A stretch of DNA of 64,000 bases. It comes from Pseudomonas sp. QTF5 (GTDB lineage: Bacteria > Pseudomonadota > Gammaproteobacteria > Pseudomonadales > Pseudomonadaceae). Shown piece by piece: positions 1-8,575 of this stretch. Under the pieces are notes generated by a model. The model saw nothing but the letters and a program-made list of their open reading frames with translations, was not told where the DNA came from and did not search any database. The translations under genes were made by a program, and so were the position numbers. Within the stretch, counting starts at the first letter, position 1, and each line of letters starts with the position of its first letter. Location of the stretch: NCBI RefSeq assembly GCF_000512695.2, contig NZ_AZRW02000004.1, positions 124,001-188,000 of the forward strand, read 5' to 3'.

Positions 1-540
1 GTGGTGCTGCACGACCTGCGCACGCAAAAGGTCGATTACATCGCCAACAACCTGTCCAAACGGGAAGTCGGTGACGACTCGTCGCTGGAAGACATGCTCA
101 GCGAAGACGTCAGCGAACGAAACATCGGGCCGTACGAAAAGCTCAACTGGGACGGTCAGAAGATTCGCAGCCTCAGCAGCGTCTTGCGCGACAGCGAAGG
201 GCGTCCGCTGGCGGTGCTGTGCATCAACTTGAATATCTCGCTGTTCGAGAACGCGAAAGCGGCGCTGGATTTGTTCCTGTCGCCGACCAAGCTGATTCCG
301 CAACCGGACTCACTGTTTCGGGATGACTGGCAGGAACGGATCAACACCTTTCTGCACGCCTGGCTGCGCGAGCGTCAGTTGAGCCTGAATGTGCTGACCC
401 GCGACCACAAACGCGAACTGGTGCTGGCGCTGCACGCCGAAGGCGCCTTCAAAGGCAAAAGCGCCTCCAACTATGTGGCCAATGTGCTGAACATGGGTCG
501 GGCGACGGTGTACAAGCATTTGAAGGAATTGAAGGGCTGA
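1..540 (+). CDS. YheO/DauR-like PAS-HTH transcriptional regulator (5'-truncated)
   Basis: The C-terminal 179 residues of a regulator that runs in from the left edge; the family is usually about 210-220 residues, so the GTG at base 1 is probably not the start. The first part carries the end of a YheO-type PAS sensor domain ('GRPLAVLCINLNIS'). The C-terminus is a DauR-like helix-turn-helix that reads 'SNYVANVLNMGRATVYKHLKELKG', here split only by its turn. Relatives control amino-acid catabolism, DauR of P. aeruginosa being the D-arginine case. The next gene is an amino-acid binding protein on the opposite strand, so a link to amino-acid uptake is plausible but not shown. The family call is fairly sure; the ligand is unknown. 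Confidence 0.8.
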   Translation: MVLHDLRTQKVDYIANNLSKREVGDDSSLEDMLSEDVSERNIGPYEKLNWDGQKIRSLSSVLRDSEGRPLAVLCINLNISLFENAKAALDLFLSPTKLIPQPDSLFRDDWQERINTFLHAWLRERQLSLNVLTRDHKRELVLALHAEGAFKGKSASNYVANVLNMGRATVYKHLKELKG

Positions 541-571
541 ACGCTGAGATGTGTACAGCCTTATAGGGCCC

Positions 572-656
572 CTTCGCGAGCAAGCCCGCTCCCACATTCG
601 ATGGCATTCTTCAGGAAGAACTCGATCAACTGTGGGAGCGGGCTTGCTCGCGAAGG
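572..656. repeat. REPIN, GAGCGGGCTTGCTCGCGAA type
   Basis: Two inverted arms (572-596 and 631-656) share the core GGGAGCGGGCTTGCTCGCG, each itself palindromic, separated by about 35 bases. It lies between the convergent ends of the YheO-like gene and the binding-protein gene. Confidence 0.9.
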
Positions 657-663
657 CTATTTA

Positions 664-1440
664 TCAGTCGCCGTAAATATCCGACTTGAAATACTTCTGC
701 GAAATCTTCTGGTACTCGCCATTAGCGCGAATGTCATCGATCGCCTTGTTCAGATCCGCCACCAACTGCGTGTTGCCCTTGCGCACGGCAATCCCGGCGC
801 CCTCGCCCACGTATTTCGGATCCTTGAGTTCCGGCCCGACAAAAGCGTAACCGGCGCCACGAGGCATCGCCAGGAAGTCACTCAATGGGATGGTGTCGGC
901 AAAAATCGCATCGAGGCGACCGGCTGCCAGATCCATGTAGATTTCTTCGTTGTTGGCGTAGCGCTTGACGTTGACGCCCATCGGTTCGAAAACCTCGGCA
1001 GCAAAACGGTCGGTGGTGGTTGCGCGCTGCACGCCGACAGTCTTGCCCTTGAGGCTGGCGTATTGGTCATCCACTACGGCGCCATCCTTCATCACCAGAC
1101 GCGATGAGGTGAAGTAATACTTGTGAGTGAAATCCACCGATTTCTTACGGTCTTCGTTGATGGTCATGGAGGACAGCGCCATGTCGATCTTCTTCACTTT
1201 CAGGGAAGGAATCAGACCGTCGAACTCGCCTTCGACCCACTCACACTTGACCTTCATCTGCGCGCACAGGGCATTGCCGATCTCGTAGTCGAAACCGACT
1301 ATCTTGCCTTCCTGGGTTTTGGACGCGAACGGCGGATAAGCCGCTTCGATGCCGATGCGCAGGTTTTTCTCGGCGGCGAACAAGCTACTGCACGCCAACA
1401 GGCTCAGGGCCAGACCGGTAATGAGGGGGAGTTTCTTCAT
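664..1440 (-). CDS. Basic amino-acid ABC transporter periplasmic binding protein
   Basis: A 258-residue protein with a Sec signal peptide (residues 1-22, ending in 'LFAAE') followed by a type 3 extracellular solute-binding domain of the HisJ/ArgT/ArtJ class. The motifs '[18 protein letters not shown]' and '[15 protein letters not shown]' are typical of lysine/arginine/ornithine/histidine binding proteins. It would capture a cationic amino acid in the periplasm and hand it to a HisQMP-like permease. No permease or ATPase gene is adjacent, so it is an orphan receptor that must share a transporter. The exact ligand cannot be read from sequence. Confidence 0.9.
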   Translation of the reverse strand: MKKLPLITGLALSLLACSSLFAAEKNLRIGIEAAYPPFASKTQEGKIVGFDYEIGNALCAQMKVKCEWVEGEFDGLIPSLKVKKIDMALSSMTINEDRKKSVDFTHKYYFTSSRLVMKDGAVVDDQYASLKGKTVGVQRATTTDRFAAEVFEPMGVNVKRYANNEEIYMDLAAGRLDAIFADTIPLSDFLAMPRGAGYAFVGPELKDPKYVGEGAGIAVRKGNTQLVADLNKAIDDIRANGEYQKISQKYFKSDIYGD

Positions 1441-1677
1441 ATTCGTTCTCTCGCGGGTTGTTGTTGGTTTGGCAAGACAGAAGAAAAAACTGAAACGGGG
1501 GAACGCCTTTTTTTGTACTTAGAATTCCATACTGGACTTTTATGTATTTTCCGTCAATCAGGTAGGCAGCCTCATACCCGTCCTCTGGTCGGGTGCTCGC
1601 CAAATGCAAAAAAGGCCGGGTCGGTGCTTCGCGAACAAGCGAAACACCGACCCGGCCCTCAGGAACCGCCCAGACAG

Positions 1678-2859
1678 TTATTCCAGTGCGGCAGCCGGCC
1701 CGAAGAACTCGTAACGGCTCTGCTTCTCCGGCACACCCAAGGCCTTGAGGTGACGTTTGATCGCAGCCATGAAGCCTTTAGGCCCCAGGAAGTACGCGTC
1801 CACATCGCGCTCCTTCGGCAACCACTCGCCAAGTTGCGCCTGGCTCAACAGGCCAACCTTGTCCGCCGCCGGGCTGACGCCATCGTCTTCGGCATAGCAA
1901 TAAAAACGCTTGAGCTGCGGGTGACGCTCGGCCAGCCCATCGATCCAGTCACGGAAAGCATGCACGCTACCGTTGCGCGCGCAGTGGATAAAGTGCACCG
2001 GCCGCTCGGTCGCCAGCGCCGCTTCGAGCATCGCCAGCGTCGGGGTGATGCCGACGCCGCCACTGATCAGAACCAGCGGTTTGTCGCTGACGGTCAGAGT
2101 GAAGTCGCCCGCTGGCGGGAACAGCAGGATGCTCGCACCGACGTGCAGTTGATCGTGCAAATGGTTGGAAGCGCGGCCACCGGTTTCGCGCTTGACGCTG
2201 ATGCGGTACTGGCCCTTGTTAGCCAGCGCCGACAGCGAATAGTTACGTCGAATTTCTTCGCCATCGAGGATCAGTTTCATGCCGATGTACTGGCCAGGTT
2301 CTGCCGCGAGAATCGGGCCCTTGTCCGCCGGTTCGAAGTAGAACGAGGTGATTTCCGCGCTCTCCTCCACTTTGGCCGCCACGATGAATTCCCGCGCACC
2401 ACGCCAGCCGCCCGGGGCCTGCGCTTTCTGGTCGTAGATGCTGGCTTCGGCGCCAATCAGGATCTCGGCCAATTGACCGTAGGCCGCGCCCCACGCGCTC
2501 ATCACCTCAGGCGTGGCAATCTCTTCGCCCAGCACTTCGGAGATCGCTCGCAACAGGCAGCTACCCACGATCGGGTAATGTTCCGGGAGGATTTGCAGCG
2601 CCACGTGCTTGTTGATGATCTTGGCCACCAAGTCGCCCAACTGATCGAGCTGGTCGATGTGCCGCGCATACATCAATACACCGTTGGCCAGGGCGCGAGG
2701 CTGATCGCCGCTGGCCTGATGGGCCTGGTTGAACAGCGGACGGACTTCCGGGTATTCGGAGAGCATCATGCGGTAGAAGTGAGTGATCAACGCTTCGCCG
2801 CCGCTTTCCAGCAACGGCACGGTGGACTTCACGATGGCACGGTCTTGAACGCTAAGCAT
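1678..2859 (-). CDS. hmp: Flavohemoprotein, nitric oxide dioxygenase
   Basis: A 393-residue cytoplasmic flavohemoglobin that converts NO, O2 and NAD(P)H to nitrate. The N-terminal globin domain (about 1-140) has the proximal histidine in 'INKHVALQILPEHY'. It is followed by an FAD domain (about 150-255, with 'RRNYSLS') and an NAD domain ('LISGGVGITPTLAMLEAAL', then 'YFLGPKGFM'). Length and domain order match E. coli Hmp. It is divergent from norR, and the 147-base intergenic region holds NorR-type sites and a weak sigma-54-like promoter, so NO induction through NorR is expected. Confidence 0.97.
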   Translation of the reverse strand: MLSVQDRAIVKSTVPLLESGGEALITHFYRMMLSEYPEVRPLFNQAHQASGDQPRALANGVLMYARHIDQLDQLGDLVAKIINKHVALQILPEHYPIVGSCLLRAISEVLGEEIATPEVMSAWGAAYGQLAEILIGAEASIYDQKAQAPGGWRGAREFIVAAKVEESAEITSFYFEPADKGPILAAEPGQYIGMKLILDGEEIRRNYSLSALANKGQYRISVKRETGGRASNHLHDQLHVGASILLFPPAGDFTLTVSDKPLVLISGGVGITPTLAMLEAALATERPVHFIHCARNGSVHAFRDWIDGLAERHPQLKRFYCYAEDDGVSPAADKVGLLSQAQLGEWLPKERDVDAYFLGPKGFMAAIKRHLKALGVPEKQSRYEFFGPAAALE

Positions 2860-2898
2860 AAGAGCAACTCCTGGGCTTTATATGAATAACCTTTACGT

Positions 2899-2915
2899 AT
2901 CAGTTTCCATGCCAA
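2899..2915 (-). promoter_or_regulatory. Candidate sigma-54 promoter for hmp
   Basis: On the minus strand the sequence TTGGCATGGAAACTGAT resembles the sigma-54 consensus (TTGGCACG-N4-TTGCA). The -24 part fits well, but the -12 part reads CTGA rather than TTGC. It sits about 40 bases upstream of the hmp start and 40-80 bases from the NorR sites, the arrangement expected for NorR activation. Confidence 0.45.
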
Positions 2916-2955
2916 CAGTTAAAGCCTTATAAATCAGTACGTTAAGAACATAGTA

Positions 2956-2992
2956 GTCATATAGACACGCGACGCTTTATAGTCACACCGAC
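2956..2992. promoter_or_regulatory. Two GT-N7-AC elements, probable NorR enhancers
   Basis: GTCATATAGAC (2956-2966) and GTCACACCGAC (2982-2992) both fit the GT-N7-AC form known for NorR binding sites. A third, imperfect copy (GTTAAGAACAT) starts at 2941. They lie in the hmp-norR intergenic region. Confidence 0.6.
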
Positions 2993-3006
2993 TACACGGA
3001 GTCATT

Positions 3007-4560
3007 ATGACTGCAAAACTACTGCTCACGACCTTGCTGCCCCTGGTCTCCGACCTGTCTCGCGAATTGCCCGAAGGCGAGCGCTACCGACGCCTGCTCG
3101 AAGCCATGCGCGCCCTGCTCCCTTGCGACGCCGCGGCCCTGCTGCGACTCGATGGCGAATGGCTGGTGCCGCTGGCCGTGGACGGGTTGAGCACCGACAC
3201 CCTCGGTCGACGTTTCAAGGTCAGCGAACACCCGCGCTTCGAAGCGCTGCTCAGCAGTCCCGGCCCGACTCGCTTCGCCGCCGACAGCAATTTGCCCGAT
3301 CCTTATGACGGCCTGGTCGATGGTCTTCACGATCACCTGGAAGTCCACGACTGCATGGGCTGTCCGCTGTTTATCGACGAGCGTCCGTGGGGTTTGCTGA
3401 CCCTCGACGCGCTCGACCCTGAACGTTTCGAACCGATCGAACTGGACGCCCTGCAAGCCTTCGCCAGCCTCGCCGCCGCCACGGTCAACGCCGCCGAGCG
3501 CATCGAGCGGCTGGCCAATCGCGTTGAAGACGAACATCAGCGCGCCGAGGTTTACCGTCAGGCCAGCGGCCAGCAGAACCGCGAAATGATCGGCCAGAGC
3601 AAGACTTACAAACGACTGGTGGAAGAGATCAGCCTGGTGGGCGGCAGCGACCTGACGGTGCTGATCACCGGCGAAACCGGGGTCGGCAAAGAGCTGGTGG
3701 CCCAAGCCATCCACGTGGCATCCCCACGGGCCGACAAGCCTATCATCAGCCTCAATTGCGCCGCCCTGCCGGACACCCTGGTGGAGAGCGAATTGTTCGG
3801 CCATGTACGCGGTGCGTTCACCGGCGCGACGAATGATCGACGCGGCAAATTCGAACTGGCCAATGGCGGCACCTTGTTCCTCGATGAAGTCGGCGAACTG
3901 TCGCTGACGGTGCAAGCCAAATTATTGAGGGTGCTGCAGAGCGGGCAATTGCAGCGCCTGGGGTCGGACAAGGAGCATCAGGTCGACGTGCGATTGATCG
4001 CGGCGACCAACCGCGATCTGGCCGAAGAAGTGCGCAGCGGTCGCTACCGTGCCGACTTCTATCATCGCCTGAGCGTTTATCCGTTGCTGGTGCCCGCACT
4101 GCGCGATCGCGGTCGGGATGTGCTGTTGCTCAGCGGCTACTTCCTGGAGCAAAACCGTTCACGCATGGGCCTCAACAGCCTGCGCCTGACCAGCGATGCG
4201 CAAGCGGCATTGTTGGCGTATGACTGGCCGGGGAACGTGCGGGAGCTGGAGCATTTGATTGGTCGTAGTGCATTGAAGGCCTTGGGTAGCTGCAAGCAAC
4301 GGCCGAAGATTCTGAGCTTGAGCGCGGCAGATCTGGACTTGCCCAATGGCAGCGTTGAACCCGCGCCAGAACCGGTGGTTGCTGCGCCAGCGGTTGCGTT
4401 GGTTTCAGGGGATTTGCGTGAGGCCACCGAGCATTATCAGCGCCAACTGATCAGCACTTGCCTGGAACGGCACCAGAACAACTGGGCCAGCGCAGCGCGG
4501 GAGTTGGGCCTGGATCGGGCGAACCTTGGGCGGATGGCCAAGCGGTTGGGTATGAAATAG
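3007..4560 (+). CDS. norR: NO-responsive sigma-54 activator NorR
   Basis: A 517-residue regulator that senses NO through a non-haem iron centre and drives sigma-54 transcription of NO-detoxifying genes. Domains in order: a GAF sensor (about 20-165) with the conserved acidic and cysteine stretch near 98-134; AAA+ with P-loop 'GETGVGKE' (222-229), the sigma-54 loop GAFTGA (269-274) and Walker B 'GGTLFLDE'; and a C-terminal Fis-type HTH ('NWASAARELGLDRANLGRMA'). It faces away from hmp, its likely target. The length equals the family norm. Confidence 0.97.
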   Translation: MTAKLLLTTLLPLVSDLSRELPEGERYRRLLEAMRALLPCDAAALLRLDGEWLVPLAVDGLSTDTLGRRFKVSEHPRFEALLSSPGPTRFAADSNLPDPYDGLVDGLHDHLEVHDCMGCPLFIDERPWGLLTLDALDPERFEPIELDALQAFASLAAATVNAAERIERLANRVEDEHQRAEVYRQASGQQNREMIGQSKTYKRLVEEISLVGGSDLTVLITGETGVGKELVAQAIHVASPRADKPIISLNCAALPDTLVESELFGHVRGAFTGATNDRRGKFELANGGTLFLDEVGELSLTVQAKLLRVLQSGQLQRLGSDKEHQVDVRLIAATNRDLAEEVRSGRYRADFYHRLSVYPLLVPALRDRGRDVLLLSGYFLEQNRSRMGLNSLRLTSDAQAALLAYDWPGNVRELEHLIGRSALKALGSCKQRPKILSLSAADLDLPNGSVEPAPEPVVAAPAVALVSGDLREATEHYQRQLISTCLERHQNNWASAARELGLDRANLGRMAKRLGMK

Positions 4561-4584
4561 TCTGACCTGGATAAAGTCATACCC

Positions 4585-4707
4585 TTGTGGCGAGGGAGCT
4601 TGCTCCCGCTGGAGTGCGTAGCGCTCCCGCTTTTTCCAGAGTAGAACCTCATTGCTGGTTTCACGACCGCTTCGCGGCCGAACGGGAGCAAGCTCCCTCG
4701 CCACAGG
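4585..4707. repeat. REPIN, GAGGGAGCTTGCTCCC type
   Basis: Inverted arms at 4585-4612 (TGTGGCGAGGGAGCTTGCTC...) and 4682-4707 enclose about 70 bases. This second repeat family recurs at 36722, 37563 and 46893. It occupies most of the norR-cheV gap. Confidence 0.88.
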
Positions 4708-4741
4708 GGCTCACCGTTTGGCTGGCAATGGGGATTACTCC

Positions 4742-4768
4742 TAAAGCCTGCCCCCGACAAGTCGATAA
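4742..4768 (+). promoter_or_regulatory. Sigma-28 (FliA) promoter of cheV
   Basis: TAAA (4742-4745), exactly 15 bases, then GTCGATAA (4761-4768) differs at one position from the FliA consensus TAAA-N15-GCCGATAA. It is 66 bases upstream of the cheV start and fits flagellar-cascade control. Confidence 0.75.
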
Positions 4769-4787
4769 CCCGGCATCGATAGCTGTT

Positions 4788-4806
4788 GGCGATTGTCACA
4801 ATCGCC
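4788..4806. promoter_or_regulatory. Perfect 9-bp palindrome in the cheV leader
   Basis: GGCGATTGT-C-ACAATCGCC is a perfect inverted repeat with a one-base centre. It lies between the predicted FliA promoter and the cheV start codon, where it could be an operator. No regulator can be named. Confidence 0.6.
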
Positions 4807-4833
4807 CATCACCTTTTTCCACAGAAGGTTTTT

Positions 4834-5736
4834 ATGTCTTCCAACAAAGCCCGCGCAGACTCACTTTCGCTTCTGCTGTTTACCTTGCGCAGCGGCAAGC
4901 TGATGGCGATCAACCTGCTGAAAGTCAGCGAAATCATCCCTTGCCCGCCGCTGACCAAGCTGCCGGAGTCGCACCCCCACGTCAAAGGCATCGCCACCCT
5001 GCGCGGCGCGTCGTTGTCGGTGATCGACCTCAGCCGCGCCATTGGCGAGCGACCGCTGGAAGACCCGAACGGTGGTTGCCTGATCGTCACCGACGTCAGC
5101 CGTTCCAAGCAGGGCCTGCACGTTCAGGCGGTGAGCAAAATCGTCCATTGCCTGACCACCGACATCCGTCCACCGCCCTTCGGCTCCGGCGGCCTGCGTT
5201 CGTACATCACCGGCGTGACCTCGGTCGACGGCACGCTGGTGCAAGTGCTGGACATCGAAAAAGTCATCCACGGCATTGCGCCAGCGCAGATCGAAACAGC
5301 CCCGACCGAACTGAGCATGGAAGACGCCGAAGTACTCGGCAACGCGCGGATTCTGGTGGTCGATGACAGCCAGGTCGCCCTGCAACAATCGGTGCACACC
5401 CTGCGCAACCTCGGCCTGCAATGCCACACCGCTCGCAGCGCCAAGGAAGCCATCGACTGCCTGCTGGACCTGCAAGGCACTGCCCAGCAGATCAACTTGA
5501 TCGTCTCCGATATCGAAATGTCGGAAATGGACGGCTATGCCCTCACCCGCACCTTGCGCGAAACGCCGGATTTTTCGCACCTCTATGTGTTGCTGCATAC
5601 GTCGCTGGACAGCGCGATGAACAGCGAGAAGGCTCGATTGGCCGGGGCGAACGCGGTGCTGACCAAATTCTCCTCTCCGGAACTGACCAAATGCCTGATC
5701 GCGGCGGCCAGGGCCATCACCGAACAAGGTCACTGA
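4834..5736 (+). CDS. cheV: Chemotaxis coupling/response-regulator protein CheV
   Basis: A 300-residue cytoplasmic protein with an N-terminal CheW-like coupling domain (about 12-150, including 'LLKVSEIIPCPPLTKLPES') and a C-terminal receiver domain (about 170-298). The receiver has 'ILVVDDS', the phospho-acceptor Asp226 in 'SDIEMSEMDGY' and Lys in 'VLTKFSS'. CheV links chemoreceptors to CheA and adapts by phosphorylation. The ATG at 4834 was chosen because the CheW domain starts there and AGAAGG lies just upstream; an in-frame upstream ATG at 4786 would put the palindrome inside the coding sequence. It is monocistronic or coupled to the next gene 3 bases away. Confidence 0.93.
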   Translation: MSSNKARADSLSLLLFTLRSGKLMAINLLKVSEIIPCPPLTKLPESHPHVKGIATLRGASLSVIDLSRAIGERPLEDPNGGCLIVTDVSRSKQGLHVQAVSKIVHCLTTDIRPPPFGSGGLRSYITGVTSVDGTLVQVLDIEKVIHGIAPAQIETAPTELSMEDAEVLGNARILVVDDSQVALQQSVHTLRNLGLQCHTARSAKEAIDCLLDLQGTAQQINLIVSDIEMSEMDGYALTRTLRETPDFSHLYVLLHTSLDSAMNSEKARLAGANAVLTKFSSPELTKCLIAAARAITEQGH

Positions 5737-5739
5737 GTT

Positions 5740-6222
5740 GTGGCTGAGGTTTTCTGTTTTCTGATGCGGCGCAACCTCGCTGAGGATGTGCCGCCTTTCA
5801 CTTGGCCAAATGGCATTGAGTTGACCCAGTACCGCCCTGAACTTGCCGAAGCCGTTCATAACTTGATGGAACTGGGGTATCTGGAAGGTAGCGGTCGCGT
5901 ACCGGTGCTGGAAGTCTGGCAACAGCGTTTTGAAACCGATCCTGAATACGATCCATCCTTGTGCTTCATCGCGTTCGACGCCGAAGGAATCGTCGGCGTT
6001 GCCCAGTGCTGGACCAGCGCTTACATCAAGAGCCTGGTGGTGCATCCGCGCGCTCAAGGCCTCGGACTTGGACGTGCATTGCTGCTACATGCTTTCAACG
6101 TGTTTCAGCAACGTCGCGAAGGCTTTGTGGATCTGAAGGTCTTGGAAAACAACCTTCGGGCCCAGCGTTTGTATGAAAGTGCCGGGATGTATGTGGTCCG
6201 CCGGGAGCCTGTGCCTGTCTGA
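5740..6222 (+). CDS. GNAT-family N-acetyltransferase
   Basis: A 160-residue protein with the acetyl-CoA binding core of the GNAT fold: 'IKSLVVHPRAQGLGLGRALL' holds the Q/R-x-x-G-x-G/A loop, and 'LKVLENNLRAQRLYESAGM' is the usual C-terminal helix and strand. The acceptor substrate is unknown. The GTG start at 5740 lies 3 bases after the cheV stop; the ATG at 5764 is an alternative that gives 152 residues. Coupling to cheV may be incidental. Confidence 0.85.
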   Translation: MAEVFCFLMRRNLAEDVPPFTWPNGIELTQYRPELAEAVHNLMELGYLEGSGRVPVLEVWQQRFETDPEYDPSLCFIAFDAEGIVGVAQCWTSAYIKSLVVHPRAQGLGLGRALLLHAFNVFQQRREGFVDLKVLENNLRAQRLYESAGMYVVRREPVPV

Positions 6223-6231
6223 CATACCGCA

Positions 6232-6325
6232 TTCGCGAGCAAGCCCGCTCCCACAGTGGTTCATCGTCGTTCACAGATTCGGTGTACGACACAAATCAAC
6301 TGTGGGAGCGGGCTTGCTCGCGAAG
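6232..6325. repeat. REPIN, GAGCGGGCTTGCTCGCGAA type
   Basis: Arms at 6232-6255 and 6301-6325 in inverted orientation, downstream of the GNAT gene. Confidence 0.9.
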
Positions 6326-6399
6326 AGGCCGGCACAACCAACATCGATCCATCAGGCATACTCCGACCGCGGCCACTACACGCCAAGGATGCCCAAACC

Positions 6400-6726
6400 A
6401 TGAAAGCCACAACCCTGATCTTCTTCTGCCTCACCGCCCTCGCCACCCAAGCCCACGCCTCCAGCCCCGACGCCTGGGCCACCTACGACAAAACCGTGCT
6501 CGCCAGCTGCACCAAAACCAGCGGTCTGAAAAAAGCCAAACCCGTCGGCAATGCCGCGCAGTTCGATGACCGGGTCGGTTATACCGCGCTCCTGCTGCAA
6601 GGCCAGTACCCGCAAAAACACATGAAAGGCCAACAAGGCACCGAGCTGTGCCTCTACAACAAGAAGAGCAAAACCGCCTACGTGACCGAGTGGGACTCCA
6701 TCCGCCCAACAGCAAAAGCGCAGTGA
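6400..6726 (+). CDS. Small exported protein of unknown function
   Basis: A 108-residue protein with a clear signal peptide (residues 1-20, 'LTALATQAHA' before the cleavage site). The mature part has two cysteines ('ASCTKTSG' and 'ELCLYNKKSK') that could form a disulphide, and a 'DDRVGYTALLLQGQYP' stretch. It resembles small periplasmic proteins common in Pseudomonas, but I cannot assign a function. The ATG at 6400 was chosen because it begins the signal peptide; the longer in-frame reading runs back into the REPIN. Confidence 0.8.
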   Translation: MKATTLIFFCLTALATQAHASSPDAWATYDKTVLASCTKTSGLKKAKPVGNAAQFDDRVGYTALLLQGQYPQKHMKGQQGTELCLYNKKSKTAYVTEWDSIRPTAKAQ

Positions 6727-6806
6727 GTGGCGCATAACTTGCTTCGACGGCCCTTTGCGGTGGCTTTTTGTCGCCCTTTCATGCCCCACAGGTGATTGGC
6801 CGTTCA

Positions 6807-7556
6807 ATGAATACAACGTTTTCCTGCGTAGGCTGTGGCAAATGCTGCAACGACCATCATGTGCCCCTGACACTGGCCGAGGCCCGGATGTGGGCGGCCG
6901 ATGGCGGTCAGGTGATCGTGTTGGTGGAGGCCTTTCTCGCCAATGGCCTGGGCCTGCCCATGCAGCAACGCGAACACGCCGAACGCCGTTCGGTGGTGGT
7001 TCGAAGCGGCGCCTGCGAGGCGCACGTGGCGATCACCTTTGCCGCGTACAACGTCGGCCCCTGCCGGAATCTTGACGAAGACAACCTCTGCCGCATCTAC
7101 GAACGCCGACCGCTGGTGTGCCGCATCTACCCGATGGAAATCAATCCGCACATCCCGCTCAACCCGACCATCAAAGAATGCCCGCCCGAGTCCTGGGAAA
7201 CAGGGCCGGATTTGATCATCGGAGGGGAGTTGGTGGATCAGGAACTGGCAGGATTGATTCAGCGCTCGCGTCAGTCGGATCGCGATGACATTCAGACCAA
7301 GGATGCGATTTGCGCGCTATTGGGGATTCGGACGACAGCGCTGAAGGGCGATGGCTTTACTGCTTATCTGCCAGACATGACGGCGTTTGCCATGGTCATT
7401 GATCAGGTGGCGCAACAGCCGTTGGCGGGGTCTGACGGTGAATGGGCCTTTCATGTGTCAGGCGATGATATCGCCGGGCAAGTGCTGGCAGCCGGGGCGC
7501 AAGTGGCGACTGAAGCGCCGCTGAACTATGCGTTTATTTCGTTGCGGGCGGCCTGA
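6807..7556 (+). CDS. YkgJ-family cysteine-cluster protein
   Basis: A 249-residue protein of the YkgJ/CxxCxxCC family. The N-terminal cluster 'CVGCGKCCNDHHVPLT' is followed by 'CRNLDEDNLCRIYERRPLVCRIYP', the standard second part of a zinc or iron-sulphur binding motif. The C-terminal 110 residues are less conserved. Members are cytoplasmic and of unsettled function; a Zn/Fe-S site is inferred from the cysteines. A smaller member of the same family is at 63456. Confidence 0.85.
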   Translation: MNTTFSCVGCGKCCNDHHVPLTLAEARMWAADGGQVIVLVEAFLANGLGLPMQQREHAERRSVVVRSGACEAHVAITFAAYNVGPCRNLDEDNLCRIYERRPLVCRIYPMEINPHIPLNPTIKECPPESWETGPDLIIGGELVDQELAGLIQRSRQSDRDDIQTKDAICALLGIRTTALKGDGFTAYLPDMTAFAMVIDQVAQQPLAGSDGEWAFHVSGDDIAGQVLAAGAQVATEAPLNYAFISLRAA

Positions 7557-7587
7557 GCCAGAGGTGTGTGGTGTTTGTGCTGGCCCT

Positions 7588-7682
7588 TTCGCGAGCAAGC
7601 CCGCTCCCACATTAGATCTCCACAGGGCACAGGTTTTGTGTGCCATGACGATCACATGTGGGAGCGGGCTTGCTCGCGAAGG
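7588..7682. repeat. REPIN, GAGCGGGCTTGCTCGCGAA type
   Basis: Inverted arms at 7588-7611 and 7657-7682 between convergent genes. Confidence 0.9.
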
Positions 7683-7723
7683 CGATAGATCAGGCACCGC
7701 CGTCTATGCCAGAAGATCAACGA

Positions 7724-7981
7724 TCAGCGCTTACCCATCGAACGACGAGTGCCAGGAGGCGCTGCACCGGGGGTCTTGGTATGACCATTCTTGGCGCCGT
7801 TCTTGTACCAAGGCTGGCTGGCATTTTTCGCCGCAGCCAATTCACCCGGTTTGAACGGAAACTTGAACGCTGGAATCGCCGCTTTGGTTTCGCTGTCTGC
7901 GCTGGAGTCGACGCTGTCTGGCAGGTCTGCCTGGTCGTCGCTCAAAGCGTCGGCAACCGGCGGTTGTGTCGGGGAAGTCAT
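7724..7981 (-). CDS. Small hypothetical protein
   Basis: An 85-residue polar protein with an acidic, disordered N-terminal third and a short 'FPFKPGELAAAKNASQPWYK' segment that looks like the conserved core; the C-terminus is basic. It has no signal peptide or membrane segment. It lies in the 590-base gap between the YkgJ gene and sspB. Similar small proteins occur in Pseudomonas, but I do not recognise a function. Confidence 0.6.
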   Translation of the reverse strand: MTSPTQPPVADALSDDQADLPDSVDSSADSETKAAIPAFKFPFKPGELAAAKNASQPWYKNGAKNGHTKTPGAAPPGTRRSMGKR

Positions 7982-8114
7982 GAAAGCTCCGGGTGATGCT
8001 CAAAGAGTCGGGCCCGGTAGGTGGGCCACGAAAGGCGGCAGTATACCTGTGTCGGGAGCCGCAAGCTGCAGTTGCTCAGTTGGGTTTACGACATAGATCC
8101 ACCCGGCGCACATA

Positions 8115-8147
8115 AAAAAGGCGATCCTTTCGGATCGCCTTTTTTTT
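8115..8147 (-). terminator. Terminator of the sspA-sspB operon
   Basis: The stem AGGCGATCC / GGATCGCCT with a 4-base loop is flanked by A and T runs. On the minus strand it begins directly at the sspB stop codon, so the A-tract overlaps the stop. Confidence 0.85.
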
Positions 8148-8559
8148 ATTTCACCACTTTCAAACTGGGTCGACCGCTGGGACGCGGCGGCTCACTGTCG
8201 GGTGGCGGAACATCATCATCCGGCTCGATCTCTTCCTCGTCTTCCAAAGGCGATTCCATATCGAACACCATGCCCTGAGCGTTCTCCCGAGCGTAAATGC
8301 CCAGGATCGATGCGATAGGCACGTACAGGGTGTGTGGCACGCCACCGAAGCGCCCCTCGAAACTGACTGCCTCGTTGTCCATGTGCAGATGACGCACGGC
8401 TGCCGGGGAAACGTTCAGGACAATCTGTCCGTCACTGGCAAAACCCTGGGGTACCTGCACCGACGGATACTCGGAATTGACCAGCATGTGCGGGGTGCAA
8501 TCGTTGTCCACAATCCACTCGTAGAGCGCGCGGACCAGATAAGGTCGACTGGAGTTCAT
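8146..8559 (-). CDS. sspB: ClpXP specificity-enhancing factor SspB
   Basis: A 137-residue adaptor that tethers ssrA-tagged peptides to ClpX. The N-terminal substrate-binding domain (about 1-105) starts 'RPYLVRALYEWIVDNDCTPH', as in E. coli SspB. A flexible acidic linker and a short C-terminal ClpX-binding tail ('RPSLKVVK') follow. It is 16 bases downstream of sspA in the usual two-gene operon and ends in a strong terminator. Confidence 0.96.
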   Translation of the reverse strand: MNSSRPYLVRALYEWIVDNDCTPHMLVNSEYPSVQVPQGFASDGQIVLNVSPAAVRHLHMDNEAVSFEGRFGGVPHTLYVPIASILGIYARENAQGMVFDMESPLEDEEEIEPDDDVPPPDSEPPRPSGRPSLKVVK

Positions 8560-8575
8560 AGCGGCTCCTTAAGCC

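Noticed and set aside
551..556. Other TGTACA hexamers, for example near 551 and 12646
   Set aside because: Single hexamers without a partner at 12-base spacing; about this many occur by chance in 64 kb.
572..656. REPIN clusters as a CRISPR array
   Set aside because: Arms are single inverted pairs scattered between genes, not regularly spaced direct repeats; no cas genes are present.
1123..2889. A 588-codon open frame on the + strand opposite hmp
   Set aside because: It is the antisense shadow of hmp and the binding-protein gene in GC-rich DNA; the translation has no domain and the minus strand encodes recognised proteins.
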